Shown here piece after piece: positions 52,350 through 61,784 of a DNA stretch of 64,000 nt. Within the stretch, counting starts at the first letter, position 1. Every line of letters begins with the position of its first letter. The DNA is from Desulfosarcina ovata subsp. ovata. Lineage in GTDB: Bacteria > Desulfobacterota > Desulfobacteria > Desulfobacterales > Desulfosarcinaceae. A program made the position numbers and the translations under genes. Under the pieces are notes generated by a model. It made no database searches. It saw only the letters and a list, made by a program, of their open reading frames with translations, and was not told where the DNA came from. The DNA lies in the NCBI RefSeq assembly GCF_009689005.1, contig NZ_AP021879.1:248001-312000 (forward strand). The letters are read 5' to 3'.

Positions 52350-53474
52350 TCAGCCGAAGAGACTCATCTGTCCGGTTTTCGGGGTATGGCCGGTTTCGGT
52401 CAGCGCCGAAGGCGGCGGATCCGTGGACGAGACCTGTGGCATCGCATATGCCATCTGAAAGTGTTTTTTCTTCATCTCCTTGACCGTAACGGGCCGGAGA
52501 AACATCAGTTCGGTTTCCTGCCGGGTGATCACCGGAAAGCCATAGGTTTGATTGGTGTATTTAATGGCCTTGCCAGAGGCCTGCCGATCCTCGACAAACT
52601 GGCGGTGGGCCTCCAGGCGCTCGTTGATGCGCTGCTGACCCAGTGGGGCCGCTGCAAGGCCACCTTCGGCGATAAGCGGTTGAAAGGCCTTGTCTATTTC
52701 ATATCCCACGCTGTTGCGGCCGGTCACCATGGCTGCCGTCAGTGTGGTGCCCGTGCCCAGAAACGGATCCAGAACGGTATCGTTGATCACGGAGAACATG
52801 CTGATCAGGCGATAGGCCAGTTCAAAGGGGTAGGCACCGCTGCGTGCCCGGAGCTGTTTGTCACCGGTCTTCTGACGGGTTCCCTTAAGATCCATCCACA
52901 CATCGGAAAACCAGTTGTTGCGTTCCTCCCAGAAAAAGGCGCTCTGGCGCCGATTGGTTTTTTCCTCGGCGGTTTTGAAAATCCGTTTGCCGCCCTTGCG
53001 GAAAATCAGAATATATTCGTGTTCGAGGGTCACGTAGGCGCCCGGCGGCATCATGCCCGAGCCCATGAATTTGTTGGGCGCGTTGGTCTGTTTTCTCCAC
53101 AGGATATTGGGCAGATTGATGAACCCAAGGGAGAGCATATGGGTAAGAATGCGGCTATGATTGGAATAGAGGGCAAATTCATCATCGAGCGTGCGGGTGG
53201 CATCACCGATATTGATGCACGCGATTCCGCCAGGAACCAGTACCCGCCAGAGTTCGTTCCAAACACGGTCCAGCTGGCAATGCATCAGCTCAAACGCCTG
53301 GGCACCATGCGGGCGTCGCATGGCCTTGTCAATCGCGGATTCCTGGCGAAACAGGTTATCCCACATTTCAATCATGGGGTAGGGCGGTGACGTCACCACC
53401 AGATGAACGCTCTCGGAATCCAGGGCGCGCATCTGTCCGGCGTCGCTGAAGTGGATACGGTGGTCGGTAATCAT
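52350..53474 (-). CDS. Orphan site-specific DNA methyltransferase (beta class)
   Basis: A 374-residue SAM-dependent DNA methyltransferase. Catalytic motif IV TSPPYP near residue 29 precedes SAM-binding motif I DPFLGTGTTLTAA near 236, the order of the beta class. TSPPY is found mostly in N4-cytosine enzymes. The target-recognition region lies between them (FMGSGMMPPGAY to GDKQLRARSG). No restriction endonuclease is adjacent, so it is an orphan or regulatory methylase. AGGAG precedes the ATG. Its recognition sequence is not predictable. Confidence 0.88.
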   Translation of the reverse strand: MITDHRIHFSDAGQMRALDSESVHLVVTSPPYPMIEMWDNLFRQESAIDKAMRRPHGAQAFELMHCQLDRVWNELWRVLVPGGIACINIGDATRTLDDEFALYSNHSRILTHMLSLGFINLPNILWRKQTNAPNKFMGSGMMPPGAYVTLEHEYILIFRKGGKRIFKTAEEKTNRRQSAFFWEERNNWFSDVWMDLKGTRQKTGDKQLRARSGAYPFELAYRLISMFSVINDTVLDPFLGTGTTLTAAMVTGRNSVGYEIDKAFQPLIAEGGLAAAPLGQQRINERLEAHRQFVEDRQASGKAIKYTNQTYGFPVITRQETELMFLRPVTVKEMKKKHFQMAYAMPQVSSTDPPPSALTETGHTPKTGQMSLFG

Positions 53475-53646
53475 GGTTTCGGGCTCCTTGGATGGGGGTG
53501 CTCGTACGATTGGCGTGAGCCTCTCTTTTCACAAAAAGCGACTTTTTTCAATGCCGAGACCATGTTATTAATAATAAAGCAGATTGAGGTAAGCCTGATG
53601 CGGCAGCAGTCATTTGACAACCCGTCAAACAGTGAGTGCGAACCGG

Positions 53647-55056
53647 ATGAGCGACAGAAAATGGATCTCCTTTGTGCTGGTGGCAACCGGCGTTTTCATG
53701 ACCACCCTGGATAGTAGTATCGTCAATATCGCGCTGCCCGTGATCATGGAGCGCCTCAAGGCACCCTTTGAAACCGTTCAATGGATCGTTGTCATCTACC
53801 TGCTCACGATCTCCTCGAGCCTGCTTGCCTTTGGCCGTCTGTCCGACATTCGCGGCCGACGTTGGGTCTATTGCTATGGATTTATCGGCTTTACCCTGGG
53901 ATCGCTTTTCTGCGCCCTTGCCACACAGGCCTGGCATCTGATTTTTTCGCGGGCGTTTCAGGGGGTCGGTGCGGCCATGATCATGGCCTGTTCCCCTGCC
54001 TTGGTGGTGGATACGTTTCCATACAAAGAACGTGGAAAGGCCCTGGGATTGGTGGGCACGGTCGTGGCCACGGGCCTGACCGCCGGCCCGGCCCTTGGCG
54101 GGCTGATCCTGGCCCATTTTTCATGGCGGATGATTTTTTTCCTGAACATTCCCATCGGGATTGCCGCCGTGGTGGCGGCCCAAAAGATTCTCAGCGGGAC
54201 AACTGCCGACCGGGCTTCACGAGAACCCTTCGATTGGTGGGGCGCCATTTGGCTGGCCGTCACGCTGTTTAGCCTGATGACATTCATGCTGCATGTCGGT
54301 AAATGGCCGGCCTCCTCCTTGCGGATGCTGGCGCTGGCTGTGTTGGCAATGGCCGGATTGATTCTGCTGGTATGGGTTGAACGGCAATGCCCTTATCCCA
54401 TCCTGGATGGGAGCATTTTAAAGAATCGTTTTTTCATTGTCTCGGTCGGCTGCGCAATGATTCTCTTTGCCGGCCTGTTCAGCATCATTTTTCTGATGCC
54501 GTTCTATCTGATGCGGCCGGCCGGACTCAGTGCCCAGGCTGCCGGCTACCTGATGATGATTCCATTTGTCTTTCTTTTCTTTTTCAGCCCCCTGTCCGGG
54601 TGGTTGTCCGATCGTATCGGCTCAAAACTGCTCTGCTTTGCCGGGATGGGCGGCCTGACGACCGCGTTGATCGCATTTGGCGATTTAACCCCTTCTGCCG
54701 GCCGGCTTGCCGAAATGTGGCGACTGGGCCTTGCCGGCGTCAGTGTGGCGATTTTCCTGCCCGCCTACAACGCTTCGGCCATGGGCTCCGTGGTTCCACA
54801 GAAAAGGGGGATTGCTTCAGGAATTATCGCTGCGGCGCGAAATTTCGGCATGGTTATTGGCGTGGCACTTTCGGGTCTCATTTTCAGTCATTCGTTCAGT
54901 CAACTCAGTGGCGGATTGAATGCCAATTCGTATCAACCGCTGTTAAAGCCGGTTTTCCTGCGGGCTTTTCATCTGTCCATGTTGGCCGGCGCCGGACTGG
55001 TCGCAGCCGGTTGGCTGCTGACCCTCTTCAGAGGAACACCCCCCACCGATTCGTAA
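53647..55056 (+). CDS. MFS exporter, DHA2 (EmrB/QacA-like) family
   Basis: A 469-residue drug:H+ antiporter-2 type exporter with about 14 helices. GVFMTTLDSSIVNIALP in helix 1 carries the membrane aspartate typical of DHA2, FGRLSDIRGRRWVYCYG is the MFS motif between helices 2 and 3, and LVGTVVATGLTAGPALGGLI motif C of exporters. Start uncertain: ATG 53647 has no clear ribosome site and a TTG at 53614 is also possible. No EmrA-like partner is adjacent. Confidence 0.88.
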   Translation: MSDRKWISFVLVATGVFMTTLDSSIVNIALPVIMERLKAPFETVQWIVVIYLLTISSSLLAFGRLSDIRGRRWVYCYGFIGFTLGSLFCALATQAWHLIFSRAFQGVGAAMIMACSPALVVDTFPYKERGKALGLVGTVVATGLTAGPALGGLILAHFSWRMIFFLNIPIGIAAVVAAQKILSGTTADRASREPFDWWGAIWLAVTLFSLMTFMLHVGKWPASSLRMLALAVLAMAGLILLVWVERQCPYPILDGSILKNRFFIVSVGCAMILFAGLFSIIFLMPFYLMRPAGLSAQAAGYLMMIPFVFLFFFSPLSGWLSDRIGSKLLCFAGMGGLTTALIAFGDLTPSAGRLAEMWRLGLAGVSVAIFLPAYNASAMGSVVPQKRGIASGIIAAARNFGMVIGVALSGLIFSHSFSQLSGGLNANSYQPLLKPVFLRAFHLSMLAGAGLVAAGWLLTLFRGTPPTDS

Positions 55057-55221
55057 CTCACCAAAAACTGAAGAATTCTGCATTGTCTCCGGAACAATTT
55101 CCATCAGCGGGTGCAGATTTGGCTTAAGATGTAACCGAAACGGTCATTCCGTCTCTTTATGCGTGGTGGAAACACCAGATCCCTTCATAAAACCCTCGCA
55201 GTATCCCTTCTCCTCGGACCT

Positions 55222-55242
55222 CTGTAGTGGTTACCACTACAG
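55222..55242. promoter_or_regulatory. Perfect short palindrome
   Basis: CTGTAGTGG-TTA-CCACTACAG. It lies between the MFS gene and the small gene at 55285 (convergent), so it may be a terminator without T-run or a protein-binding site. Confidence 0.4.
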
Positions 55243-55284
55243 GGGCCTACCTTTTGTTTCGCTTGTCAGTCAGGGGGAATGAAT

Positions 55285-55482
55285 TTAGAGAAGTTCCTTC
55301 AATATTTTGCGCATCACCGCCTTGCTGAGTTCATCCTCATCGTGAAATATCATGTCGAAGGCATCTTCCATCTCAGCCACCGAAGCACCCGTCTGTTTCG
55401 GGGATGGGTTTGTCTCTCTGCGGGATATGTCTGCCAGAATTTCTTTTACCATCTGGTCGACGTACTCCGTTTTTGCCTGCAT
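55285..55482 (-). CDS. Small hypothetical protein (65 residues)
   Basis: Begins MQAKTEYVDQMVKEILAD and is charged and probably helical throughout (SVAEMEDAFDMIFHDEDEL). GGGAGG six bases before the ATG gives good support for a real gene. No family is recognised. Stands alone between an exporter gene and a repeat-containing gap. Confidence 0.55.
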   Translation of the reverse strand: MQAKTEYVDQMVKEILADISRRETNPSPKQTGASVAEMEDAFDMIFHDEDELSKAVMRKILKELL

Positions 55483-56073
55483 GACGATCCTCCCATGTCC
55501 ATGTTTGCGAAACGCCGGCTGCCTGAGAGCCAGTTTGATAAATCCGTCTAAGGCCCGCTAACGGCGTTGGGAAGTGCCTCAAAATGCTCACATATTACCT
55601 ATATGCTCCGCTTTTGAGCCACTTTCCGCCTTGTTATCGAGCCTGATCCAGACTTCTCAAACAGGCTCTGAGGGAAACCGGGCCACACCATGTGGCCCGG
55701 TTTATCAAGGAAGAAGGCAGCATTGGCAGGCTGGTTCAGCAACCTGTCAATACGATGCAGCATAGCCTGTGGAGCTTGCGTCAAGCTGACCGGAAAATTA
55801 CCAAACGGTAATTTGGGGATGGGTTGATTTTATTCCAGCGGGGCGATCAGGGATCGGACATCGGTGATTTTGAAATCGATATTTCCTCAATACTACCCGA
55901 CACTTCAACCTGTTTTTCTCTCTTTTGTAAACCGGATGTTGCGGTTGCTCCCGGGCCTGCTGGACAATCGCGCAAGGACGCGTATATTGACAAGGTAGTG
56001 GCTATCCGGAAACAGGCAAAAGGGTTATTCGAGGATGGCCACCGGTACAAATTCTTTATGTGAGGCAGGTAAT
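55483..56073. other. Gene-poor 590-bp gap with hairpin 55676-55702
   Basis: Contains AATCCGTCTAA near 55543 resembling the end of the element at 48104-48226, and a 12-bp perfect hairpin AACCGGGCCACA/TGTGGCCCGGTT at 55676-55702. A reading frame at 55824-56063 (79 residues, TTG start, no ribosome site) is doubtful. I see no other gene. Confidence 0.45.
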
Positions 56074-56529
56074 ATGATCAATGTATTGAAACGTTTTTTC
56101 AGTGGTACCGCCGGTGGTGGCGGTTCTGTTCATCCAGACAGTGAACAGGACGTGATCGTGGCCGTATGCGCCCTGTTCCTGGAAATGGGACGGATTGACG
56201 GGACGTTTAGCGAAGCGGAAACCAACCAGGTGGTTTCCATTTTAACCCAGAAATACGGCCTTGCCAGCCAGGATGTCGATGACCTGATCAAAGAGGCGGA
56301 CCGGGCGCTCGAAGAGAGTGTCGACCTGTGGCAGTTCGCCCGGGTGATCAACGAGAATTTCAGCAATGAAAGAAAAGAGAAACTGATCGAACGCCTGTGG
56401 CAGGTGGTCTACGTCGATGGGCGGATGGACCAGCACGAGCGCTACCTGATGAACAAGCTGTCCCATCTGCTGCGCCTTTCCCACCAGCAGTTGATCGACG
56501 CCAAGATGAAAGTGCTGCACGGCGGGTAA
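56074..56529 (+). CDS. TerB-like protein
   Basis: A 151-residue all-helical protein. VAVCALFLEMGRIDGTFSEAE and LIERLWQVVYVDGRMDQHERYLMNKLSHLLRLS (parts LWQVVYVDGRMDQHE and LMNKLSHLLRLS) are the two metal-binding repeats (acidic D-G-x-x-x-x-E) of TerB/DjlA-N domains, linked to tellurite resistance and membrane stress. The N-terminus has a Gly-rich segment. GAGG sets the start at 56074. It ends next to the Wadjet operon but is convergent with it. Confidence 0.85.
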   Translation: MINVLKRFFSGTAGGGGSVHPDSEQDVIVAVCALFLEMGRIDGTFSEAETNQVVSILTQKYGLASQDVDDLIKEADRALEESVDLWQFARVINENFSNERKEKLIERLWQVVYVDGRMDQHERYLMNKLSHLLRLSHQQLIDAKMKVLHGG

Positions 56530-56592
56530 TTCCCGCTTGAATTGCCGGGAGAGAGCCATTTGCGCACCAGAGAGAAATGGCTGCGCGTCGCC

Positions 56593-57783
56593 CTAATCGA
56601 TTGGTGAAAGCGCTTCCAGCAGCGCTGAAAAACGGATGCGCTCCTGTTCCAGACGAAGGTTCGTGCCCAGGCAGTTGTTAATCAGGTCCTCGTAGAGGGC
56701 CGCCTCTTCACTGGTGAGATGCGTCAGACGACCGGTATGCCGCTTGACCGCCGATTCATTGCCCCACAGGGGGCGATGATCAAGGAGGGTCCGGCGATCC
56801 ATGAGGATCGATTGCACCTGGGGCAGATGCCGGCGGATTTGTGACAGGATGGCAAACCCATGGGTGTCGATATCTCCCCAGTAGAAGATTTTCCGGTTCG
56901 CCAGCCACGGGATTTCCGGCAGCATATCGACCCCGTACCCCAAACCGAAGATCACCAGTGCCCCGGCCACCGGCGGGAAGGCAAGCCCGTTGATTTTGTT
57001 TTCAGTGATAAACACGTTGCGGGCCCCCATGTCGTTGCGGGCCAGATCGGCCAGGGGAACGGTGAGATCCGCAAAACCGGCGCTCACCAGAGCGGGGTCC
57101 AAGAGGCGCAGGCGCACCAGCGGCGGGTCGTAATAAAGTCCGAATTTACGCTCAAATCCATGTTTGCTCATACCGCTGATGGTGGCGTCCAGGCCCTGCG
57201 GCGGCAGGATGCGGGGCAGCAGATCCATCAGCAGGGCTTTGTGGGCTTCGATGAATTTGGTGTCGACTCCAGGAATGTCCAGTTGCCGGATGTAGCGGGT
57301 CGGACGGGGGTGATCCCGGAACCACCGGCAGACGGTGAGAATTTGGGGCCAGGCGGCGGCGTGTCCCAGGGCCTTGAGCGGCGCGTCGGCCAGATAGGCC
57401 AGCAGCCCGGGCAAAACGGATTGCGTCTGGTCGACCAGCTCCAGAAACGTGTTGCACTCGGCCTGTTTCTCAACGTAGGCCAGCCAGCCATCCGATGTCT
57501 CGAAAAGGATCTGGCGGGGAATCTGCTGCTCGCCGAGACTGCGGTGGCGGATGGTTTGCCAGACGATGGTGTAGCCGCCATGACCCGACGCGGCGCTGTG
57601 ACCGACCAGGGTCTGAATCCAGGCGCGCACCTGATCGAATTTTTCCAGAATTTCCCGGCCGGCGGGTGTGCGAAAGCGGACCTCAAGGGGAAAGAGTGAG
57701 GCGCCGGTGATGCAGCCGGCCAGAAACGCACCGCTGTTCCAGGGAACCAATGCCTTTTTGCGCAGCTGAGCCTGGGTGATCAC
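56593..57783 (-). CDS. jetD: Wadjet protein JetD (TOPRIM nuclease)
   Basis: A 396-residue JetD homologue (DUF3322 plus DUF2220). The C-terminal TOPRIM-like domain has NVFITENKINGLAFP with the catalytic glutamate and IFYWGDIDTHGFAIL with the Asp-x-Asp pair; the N-terminal arm region has GKPQ-like FPLEVRFRTPAGREIL. In type I Wadjet, JetD cleaves plasmid DNA after the JetABC motor has extruded a loop. The start is GTG at 57783, overlapping the jetC stop (GTGA); the open frame further upstream is a shadow of jetC. Length is normal for the family. Confidence 0.92.
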   Translation of the reverse strand: MITQAQLRKKALVPWNSGAFLAGCITGASLFPLEVRFRTPAGREILEKFDQVRAWIQTLVGHSAASGHGGYTIVWQTIRHRSLGEQQIPRQILFETSDGWLAYVEKQAECNTFLELVDQTQSVLPGLLAYLADAPLKALGHAAAWPQILTVCRWFRDHPRPTRYIRQLDIPGVDTKFIEAHKALLMDLLPRILPPQGLDATISGMSKHGFERKFGLYYDPPLVRLRLLDPALVSAGFADLTVPLADLARNDMGARNVFITENKINGLAFPPVAGALVIFGLGYGVDMLPEIPWLANRKIFYWGDIDTHGFAILSQIRRHLPQVQSILMDRRTLLDHRPLWGNESAVKRHTGRLTHLTSEEAALYEDLINNCLGTNLRLEQERIRFSALLEALSPID

Positions 57784-60700
57784 GTTCCGACTCGTTGAAA
57801 GGCGGCTTTCTCTTCCCGGTACTCCTCGATGGTCAAATTGCGGATCATGGAGTTGCAGCCGCCTTCGTTGTGGATGAAATGGACCGACCTGACGTAGTCT
57901 TCGATGATGTGGGTCTTCTGCATGGGGGTGACAATGAGAAGCTGCAGGTTGAGGCGGCCGAACAGCTCCAGGGCGTAACGGGTGGAATCGTCCGATCCGC
58001 GGCCGAAGGCCTCGTCGATCATCACGAAACGAAATGCGCGTGAACGCTTCTCCCCCCATTTCAGGCCGAACTGATAAGCCAGGGCCGCTGCCAGGATCGT
58101 GTAGGCCAGTTTTTCCTTCTGGCCGCCGGATTTGCCACTGGTGTCGGAGAAAAACTCCTTTTCCGCATCGTCTTCGCGCCAGCGTTCGGCTACCGAAAAG
58201 ACCAGCCAGTTGCGAACGTCAGTCACCTTGCGGGTCCAGCGATGGTCCAGATCGGTGCGCCCGTCCCGGCCCCGGAAGCGGTCGATGATGGCCTTGACCT
58301 GCAGGAATTTGTTCTCGTTGTAGTCCTCGTCGGCATTGCCGGTGAGGGTGCCGCCCAGGCAGGCCTTCAGGTCCTGTCGGAACTGGCGTACATCGGTGTT
58401 GCGACTCTGGTCGGCCATCAGGGTGATGTACGAGCCGTCGTTGTAGTCGATGGCCGACAGGGAGCCGTTGATGACATCGATTTTGTCCCGGATGTCGGCC
58501 AGTTCGCTCTCCAGTTTGGACTGGAACAGGGCCATGTTCTGGATGGTGCCTTCGTTGAGCATGGTCTTGAACCGTTGTTCGTGGCGCGGCAGGTCCTCCT
58601 GGACCAGTGTTTCCAGCATATGGGCGTACTCGCCGGCCGCGGCCACTGCGGCATCGGTTTCGCGGGTTTGCAAAGGATACGCATTTTTGTAGGCCTGCAT
58701 GAGCCGAACAATGGTTTGTGAGCGGCGTTCCTGTTTTTTGTTCAGGGCGTCGATGCGTGTCTGGAGCCAGTCGCGCATGTCGGTCTGGCGGGCGTCGCAG
58801 TTCCTTGCGGTGATTTTGACATCCGGCAGGGCCTCGGCCTGCAGCTGACGCAACGCCGGGAAAAGCTCCCTGCGGCGCGCCTCCGGAACGGCATCAAGTC
58901 TCGTCCGGGCCTCCCTGCGGTCATCCCGTCCGGTTTTGAGCCGGTCCTGAATCCGGCTGAGGTCGGCGATGACCTTCTCTTTTTTCTCTTCCCAACCGGC
59001 CATGGCGGTCTGGTTTTCGGACAGCTGGGCGTGGAGCGTCCTGAGTATGTCGGCGCTTTCTTGCAGGGCGGCTTTCTCCTGGCTCAAACGGTTGATTTCC
59101 ATGGCCAGAATCTGCCAGTTGATCTCACCGAAACGGTCGATGCGAAGCAGGCTGCGCAACTGGTCCTCTTCCCGTCGCAGCTGTTGGCGGATCGTTTCGC
59201 TCTTCTGTAGGGCATCGATGGCGGCGTCCCATTGGTCCTGAAGGCGTTTCAGATCCCGGTCCAGCGAAGCGATTTTTTCAAGGTTCTGCCAGCCCAGAAT
59301 AAAGCGGCTGCGGTCGTGGATGGCAAAGCGGTCGTCCTTTTCGTGGCGCTTGCCGGCGCTTTTGATCTGCCCCTGGCGGGTCACGGCAAAAGGAAGACGC
59401 TGAAAGTCGGTCAGATCGTCGCAGCAGATAGCGTTGAAGCGGCGGAAGAGTTCCGCTTCCAGCCAATCGTAGAAAGGGGTGTCGGGCTTGATTTCCAGCT
59501 TGCGGCACAGGGCCCGGGGATCGACGCTTTGCTCAGACGGCACCTGACGGATCACGGTCTTGTAATAGACGATGCGGCCGGCCAGATGGTGGCTGTTGAC
59601 ATGGTCGGCAACCGGGCCGTACCATTTTTCGGGGACCAAAAGGCTCAACCCGAAATTGCGCAGAAGTCGTTCGGCCGCCCCTTCCCAGGCTTTTTCCGTC
59701 TCGCGTATCCGCAGCAGTTCCCCGCAAAAGGGGATCGTCGCTTCGGGGACCCCCAGTGCCTCGCACAGGCGCTTGCGGATGGTGATGTTTTTCAGCGGAA
59801 TATTGCTCTTGCGCTTTTTCAGCGATGCCAGTTCGGCTTCCAAATCGGAGATGCCGGCGCCCAGTTCCTTCAGGCGCACCTTGGTTTCCACCTGCCGGTT
59901 TTCCGTTTCCGCCACCCGGGCGTCCACATCGGCCAGTCGTTTTTGGGCCGCCGTGCGGTTGGCCAGAAAGCGTTCGTCATTGTTGGGTCGGGGCAGGGAC
60001 AGTTCCCGGCAGATGGCCAGATAGGCTTCGGCGCGCTGCTGGATGCGCGTGCGGTCGATGGTCAGCCGCTCGATGGTGGCGGACAGTTCGGCCAGCCGGT
60101 TGCCCCCATTTTCAAAGATCGCCTGGCGAAGCTGATGTTCGTGCTGCTTCAGGGCCTCCAGCTGCTGTCTGACCCGCTCAAGCTGGGCGGTGCGTTTGTG
60201 CTGTTCGGTTTCGTAGATGGCGATGCGCTCATCCAGAAGGCGAACTTTCTTGGCCGCAAAAAAAGCGTGCAGTACCTCCCGGTATTCGGTGTGGACGGCA
60301 ATCTCCGCGGTGATTTTGGCGTGGGCATCGCATTCGGCCACCAGGGGCTCCAGTTGGGCCACCTGATCCCGGGCACGCAACACGGCGGCATGCGCCTGGT
60401 TGAGGTCTTCGAACTGGTGACAGAGGGCCTCGATGCGTTCTTTTACCGGCGGTGCCTCGAGCATGTGGCGGCGCACGAAATCGGTGAGGTTGCCCACCGA
60501 TTTCATGGAAACGGTCTGAAAAAAAAGATGCAGGGCCTGGCTGCTTTCGATGCCCATGCGCCGCATAAAAGCGGCGCTGTACTTGGTGAAGGCGTCGAAA
60601 ACCCGAACCTTTTTCCTTTTTTTAAGGCCTTTTTTCAGCTCGCGGATATCTTCGCCAAACCCGCTGAAATCATCCTTGATCCTGAGAACCTCGTCGGCGA

Positions 60701-61154
60701 CCACATAGAATCGCTCTGGCGGACGGCCCTTGTCGGGCAGCCAGAGCACCATTGCCAGGGTCACGGCCTGGCGGTAGCCGGCATTAGCGAAGACCGCCAA
60801 AAGAACGCTGAAGCTGTTCTGGTCGCGCAGGGCCACGGCGCTGGCCTCCAGGGTTTGGGCGTTCTTTTCACTTTTGTAAAATCCCATGACGTAGGAACGA
60901 AGATCCCGCTCGCGGGTTTCCGCACCGGCCGCCTTGTTGTAAATGACTTGCTGGGGCGGCACCAAAAGGGTGGTGAGCCCGTCCACCAGGGTCGATTTGC
61001 CGGAGCCGATGTCTCCGGTCAGAAGGCTGTTGCTGCCGCCGGTGGGCAGGGTCCAGACATACCGATGAAACGTACCCCAGTTGAGCACATCGAACGTCTG
61101 GAGCCGGAATCCGGCATGGGCGTTGGATTCGGAAACGTCAATCAGCTGCTGCAT
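57780..61154 (-). CDS. jetC: Wadjet protein JetC (SMC-like ATPase)
   Basis: An 1124-residue MukB-like SMC ATPase. Walker A GDIGSGKSTLVDGL near residue 47, long coiled coils on both sides of a central hinge region, ABC signature SGKSGGQKEK near 1000, and Walker B FVMIDEAFGRGSDD. It forms the loop-extruding motor of the complex with JetA and JetB. All ATPase motifs are intact. I place the start at 61154 (17 bp overlap with jetB); an ATG nine codons upstream (61181) is also possible. Confidence 0.95.
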   Translation of the reverse strand: MQQLIDVSESNAHAGFRLQTFDVLNWGTFHRYVWTLPTGGSNSLLTGDIGSGKSTLVDGLTTLLVPPQQVIYNKAAGAETRERDLRSYVMGFYKSEKNAQTLEASAVALRDQNSFSVLLAVFANAGYRQAVTLAMVLWLPDKGRPPERFYVVADEVLRIKDDFSGFGEDIRELKKGLKKRKKVRVFDAFTKYSAAFMRRMGIESSQALHLFFQTVSMKSVGNLTDFVRRHMLEAPPVKERIEALCHQFEDLNQAHAAVLRARDQVAQLEPLVAECDAHAKITAEIAVHTEYREVLHAFFAAKKVRLLDERIAIYETEQHKRTAQLERVRQQLEALKQHEHQLRQAIFENGGNRLAELSATIERLTIDRTRIQQRAEAYLAICRELSLPRPNNDERFLANRTAAQKRLADVDARVAETENRQVETKVRLKELGAGISDLEAELASLKKRKSNIPLKNITIRKRLCEALGVPEATIPFCGELLRIRETEKAWEGAAERLLRNFGLSLLVPEKWYGPVADHVNSHHLAGRIVYYKTVIRQVPSEQSVDPRALCRKLEIKPDTPFYDWLEAELFRRFNAICCDDLTDFQRLPFAVTRQGQIKSAGKRHEKDDRFAIHDRSRFILGWQNLEKIASLDRDLKRLQDQWDAAIDALQKSETIRQQLRREEDQLRSLLRIDRFGEINWQILAMEINRLSQEKAALQESADILRTLHAQLSENQTAMAGWEEKKEKVIADLSRIQDRLKTGRDDRREARTRLDAVPEARRRELFPALRQLQAEALPDVKITARNCDARQTDMRDWLQTRIDALNKKQERRSQTIVRLMQAYKNAYPLQTRETDAAVAAAGEYAHMLETLVQEDLPRHEQRFKTMLNEGTIQNMALFQSKLESELADIRDKIDVINGSLSAIDYNDGSYITLMADQSRNTDVRQFRQDLKACLGGTLTGNADEDYNENKFLQVKAIIDRFRGRDGRTDLDHRWTRKVTDVRNWLVFSVAERWREDDAEKEFFSDTSGKSGGQKEKLAYTILAAALAYQFGLKWGEKRSRAFRFVMIDEAFGRGSDDSTRYALELFGRLNLQLLIVTPMQKTHIIEDYVRSVHFIHNEGGCNSMIRNLTIEEYREEKAAFQRVGT

Positions 61155-61752
61155 GGGACAGATAGGCCTCGAGCTTCTCATCCAGTTGGATCAGCCAGGT
61201 GGCATCCACCAGTGATTTTAAAATGCGGCGCACTTCAAAGGTTCCGGTGTCCTTTTTGAAGCGCCGTAAAAAGCCGAGTTCGGCAACCTTGTTGATATAG
61301 GTGTCGATTCGGTCCACAATCCTCGCCTCGTTGGGCTGGTCTTTTAAAAAAACGCGCATCATGTCGGCCATCTGGTCACGGGTCAGCACCACACGCGGTT
61401 CTTCGCCGCCCACATCCGCCTCGACCAGTTTCTTGCGCAGCAGGACGCACAGCAGACTCACCGGGTAGCTCAGCGGGCGGCGCTGCATCAGGCGGGGCAG
61501 TGTTTCCCCATCCGCATCGGAATCGCCCTGGTGAAGGTAAGCGTAACCGTCGGTCTCGTCCAGGACCAGCGTAAGGCCGATCACCTGAACGTAATCCCTG
61601 ACCTGGCTTTGTAAAAGCATCAGGTCCTGCCAGGTGGTCTCCTGCTCGTCGCGGTAGACCACGCCCTTCATCAGCCGGATGACCACCGGCCCCAAATTGG
61701 GCAGGGGGGGTGTCGATGTATCGGCGGCCCGGTTATCGTCCAACGTGTTCAT
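61138..61752 (-). CDS. jetB: Wadjet protein JetB (MukE-like, DUF4194)
   Basis: A 204-residue DUF4194 protein, the MukE/kite-like subunit that bridges JetA and JetC. LMKGVVYRDEQETTWQDLMLLQSQVRDYVQVIGL in parts VYRDEQETTWQDLM and RDYVQVIGLTLVLDETDGYAYL, and RRPLSYPVSLLCVLLRKKL are typical winged-helix elements. It starts 33 bp after jetA's stop and overlaps jetC. Confidence 0.92.
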   Translation of the reverse strand: MNTLDDNRAADTSTPPLPNLGPVVIRLMKGVVYRDEQETTWQDLMLLQSQVRDYVQVIGLTLVLDETDGYAYLHQGDSDADGETLPRLMQRRPLSYPVSLLCVLLRKKLVEADVGGEEPRVVLTRDQMADMMRVFLKDQPNEARIVDRIDTYINKVAELGFLRRFKKDTGTFEVRRILKSLVDATWLIQLDEKLEAYLSHAAAD

Positions 61753-61784
61753 TCTGCTGCGCGTGTCCTTTTTGCGTCTGCCGG

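Noticed and set aside
55824..56063. 79-residue frame upstream of the TerB-like gene.
   Set aside because: TTG start without ribosome site, no recognisable features and no clear homologue; the terminal part looks coding-like (YIDKVVAIRKQAKGLFEDG) but the evidence is too weak.
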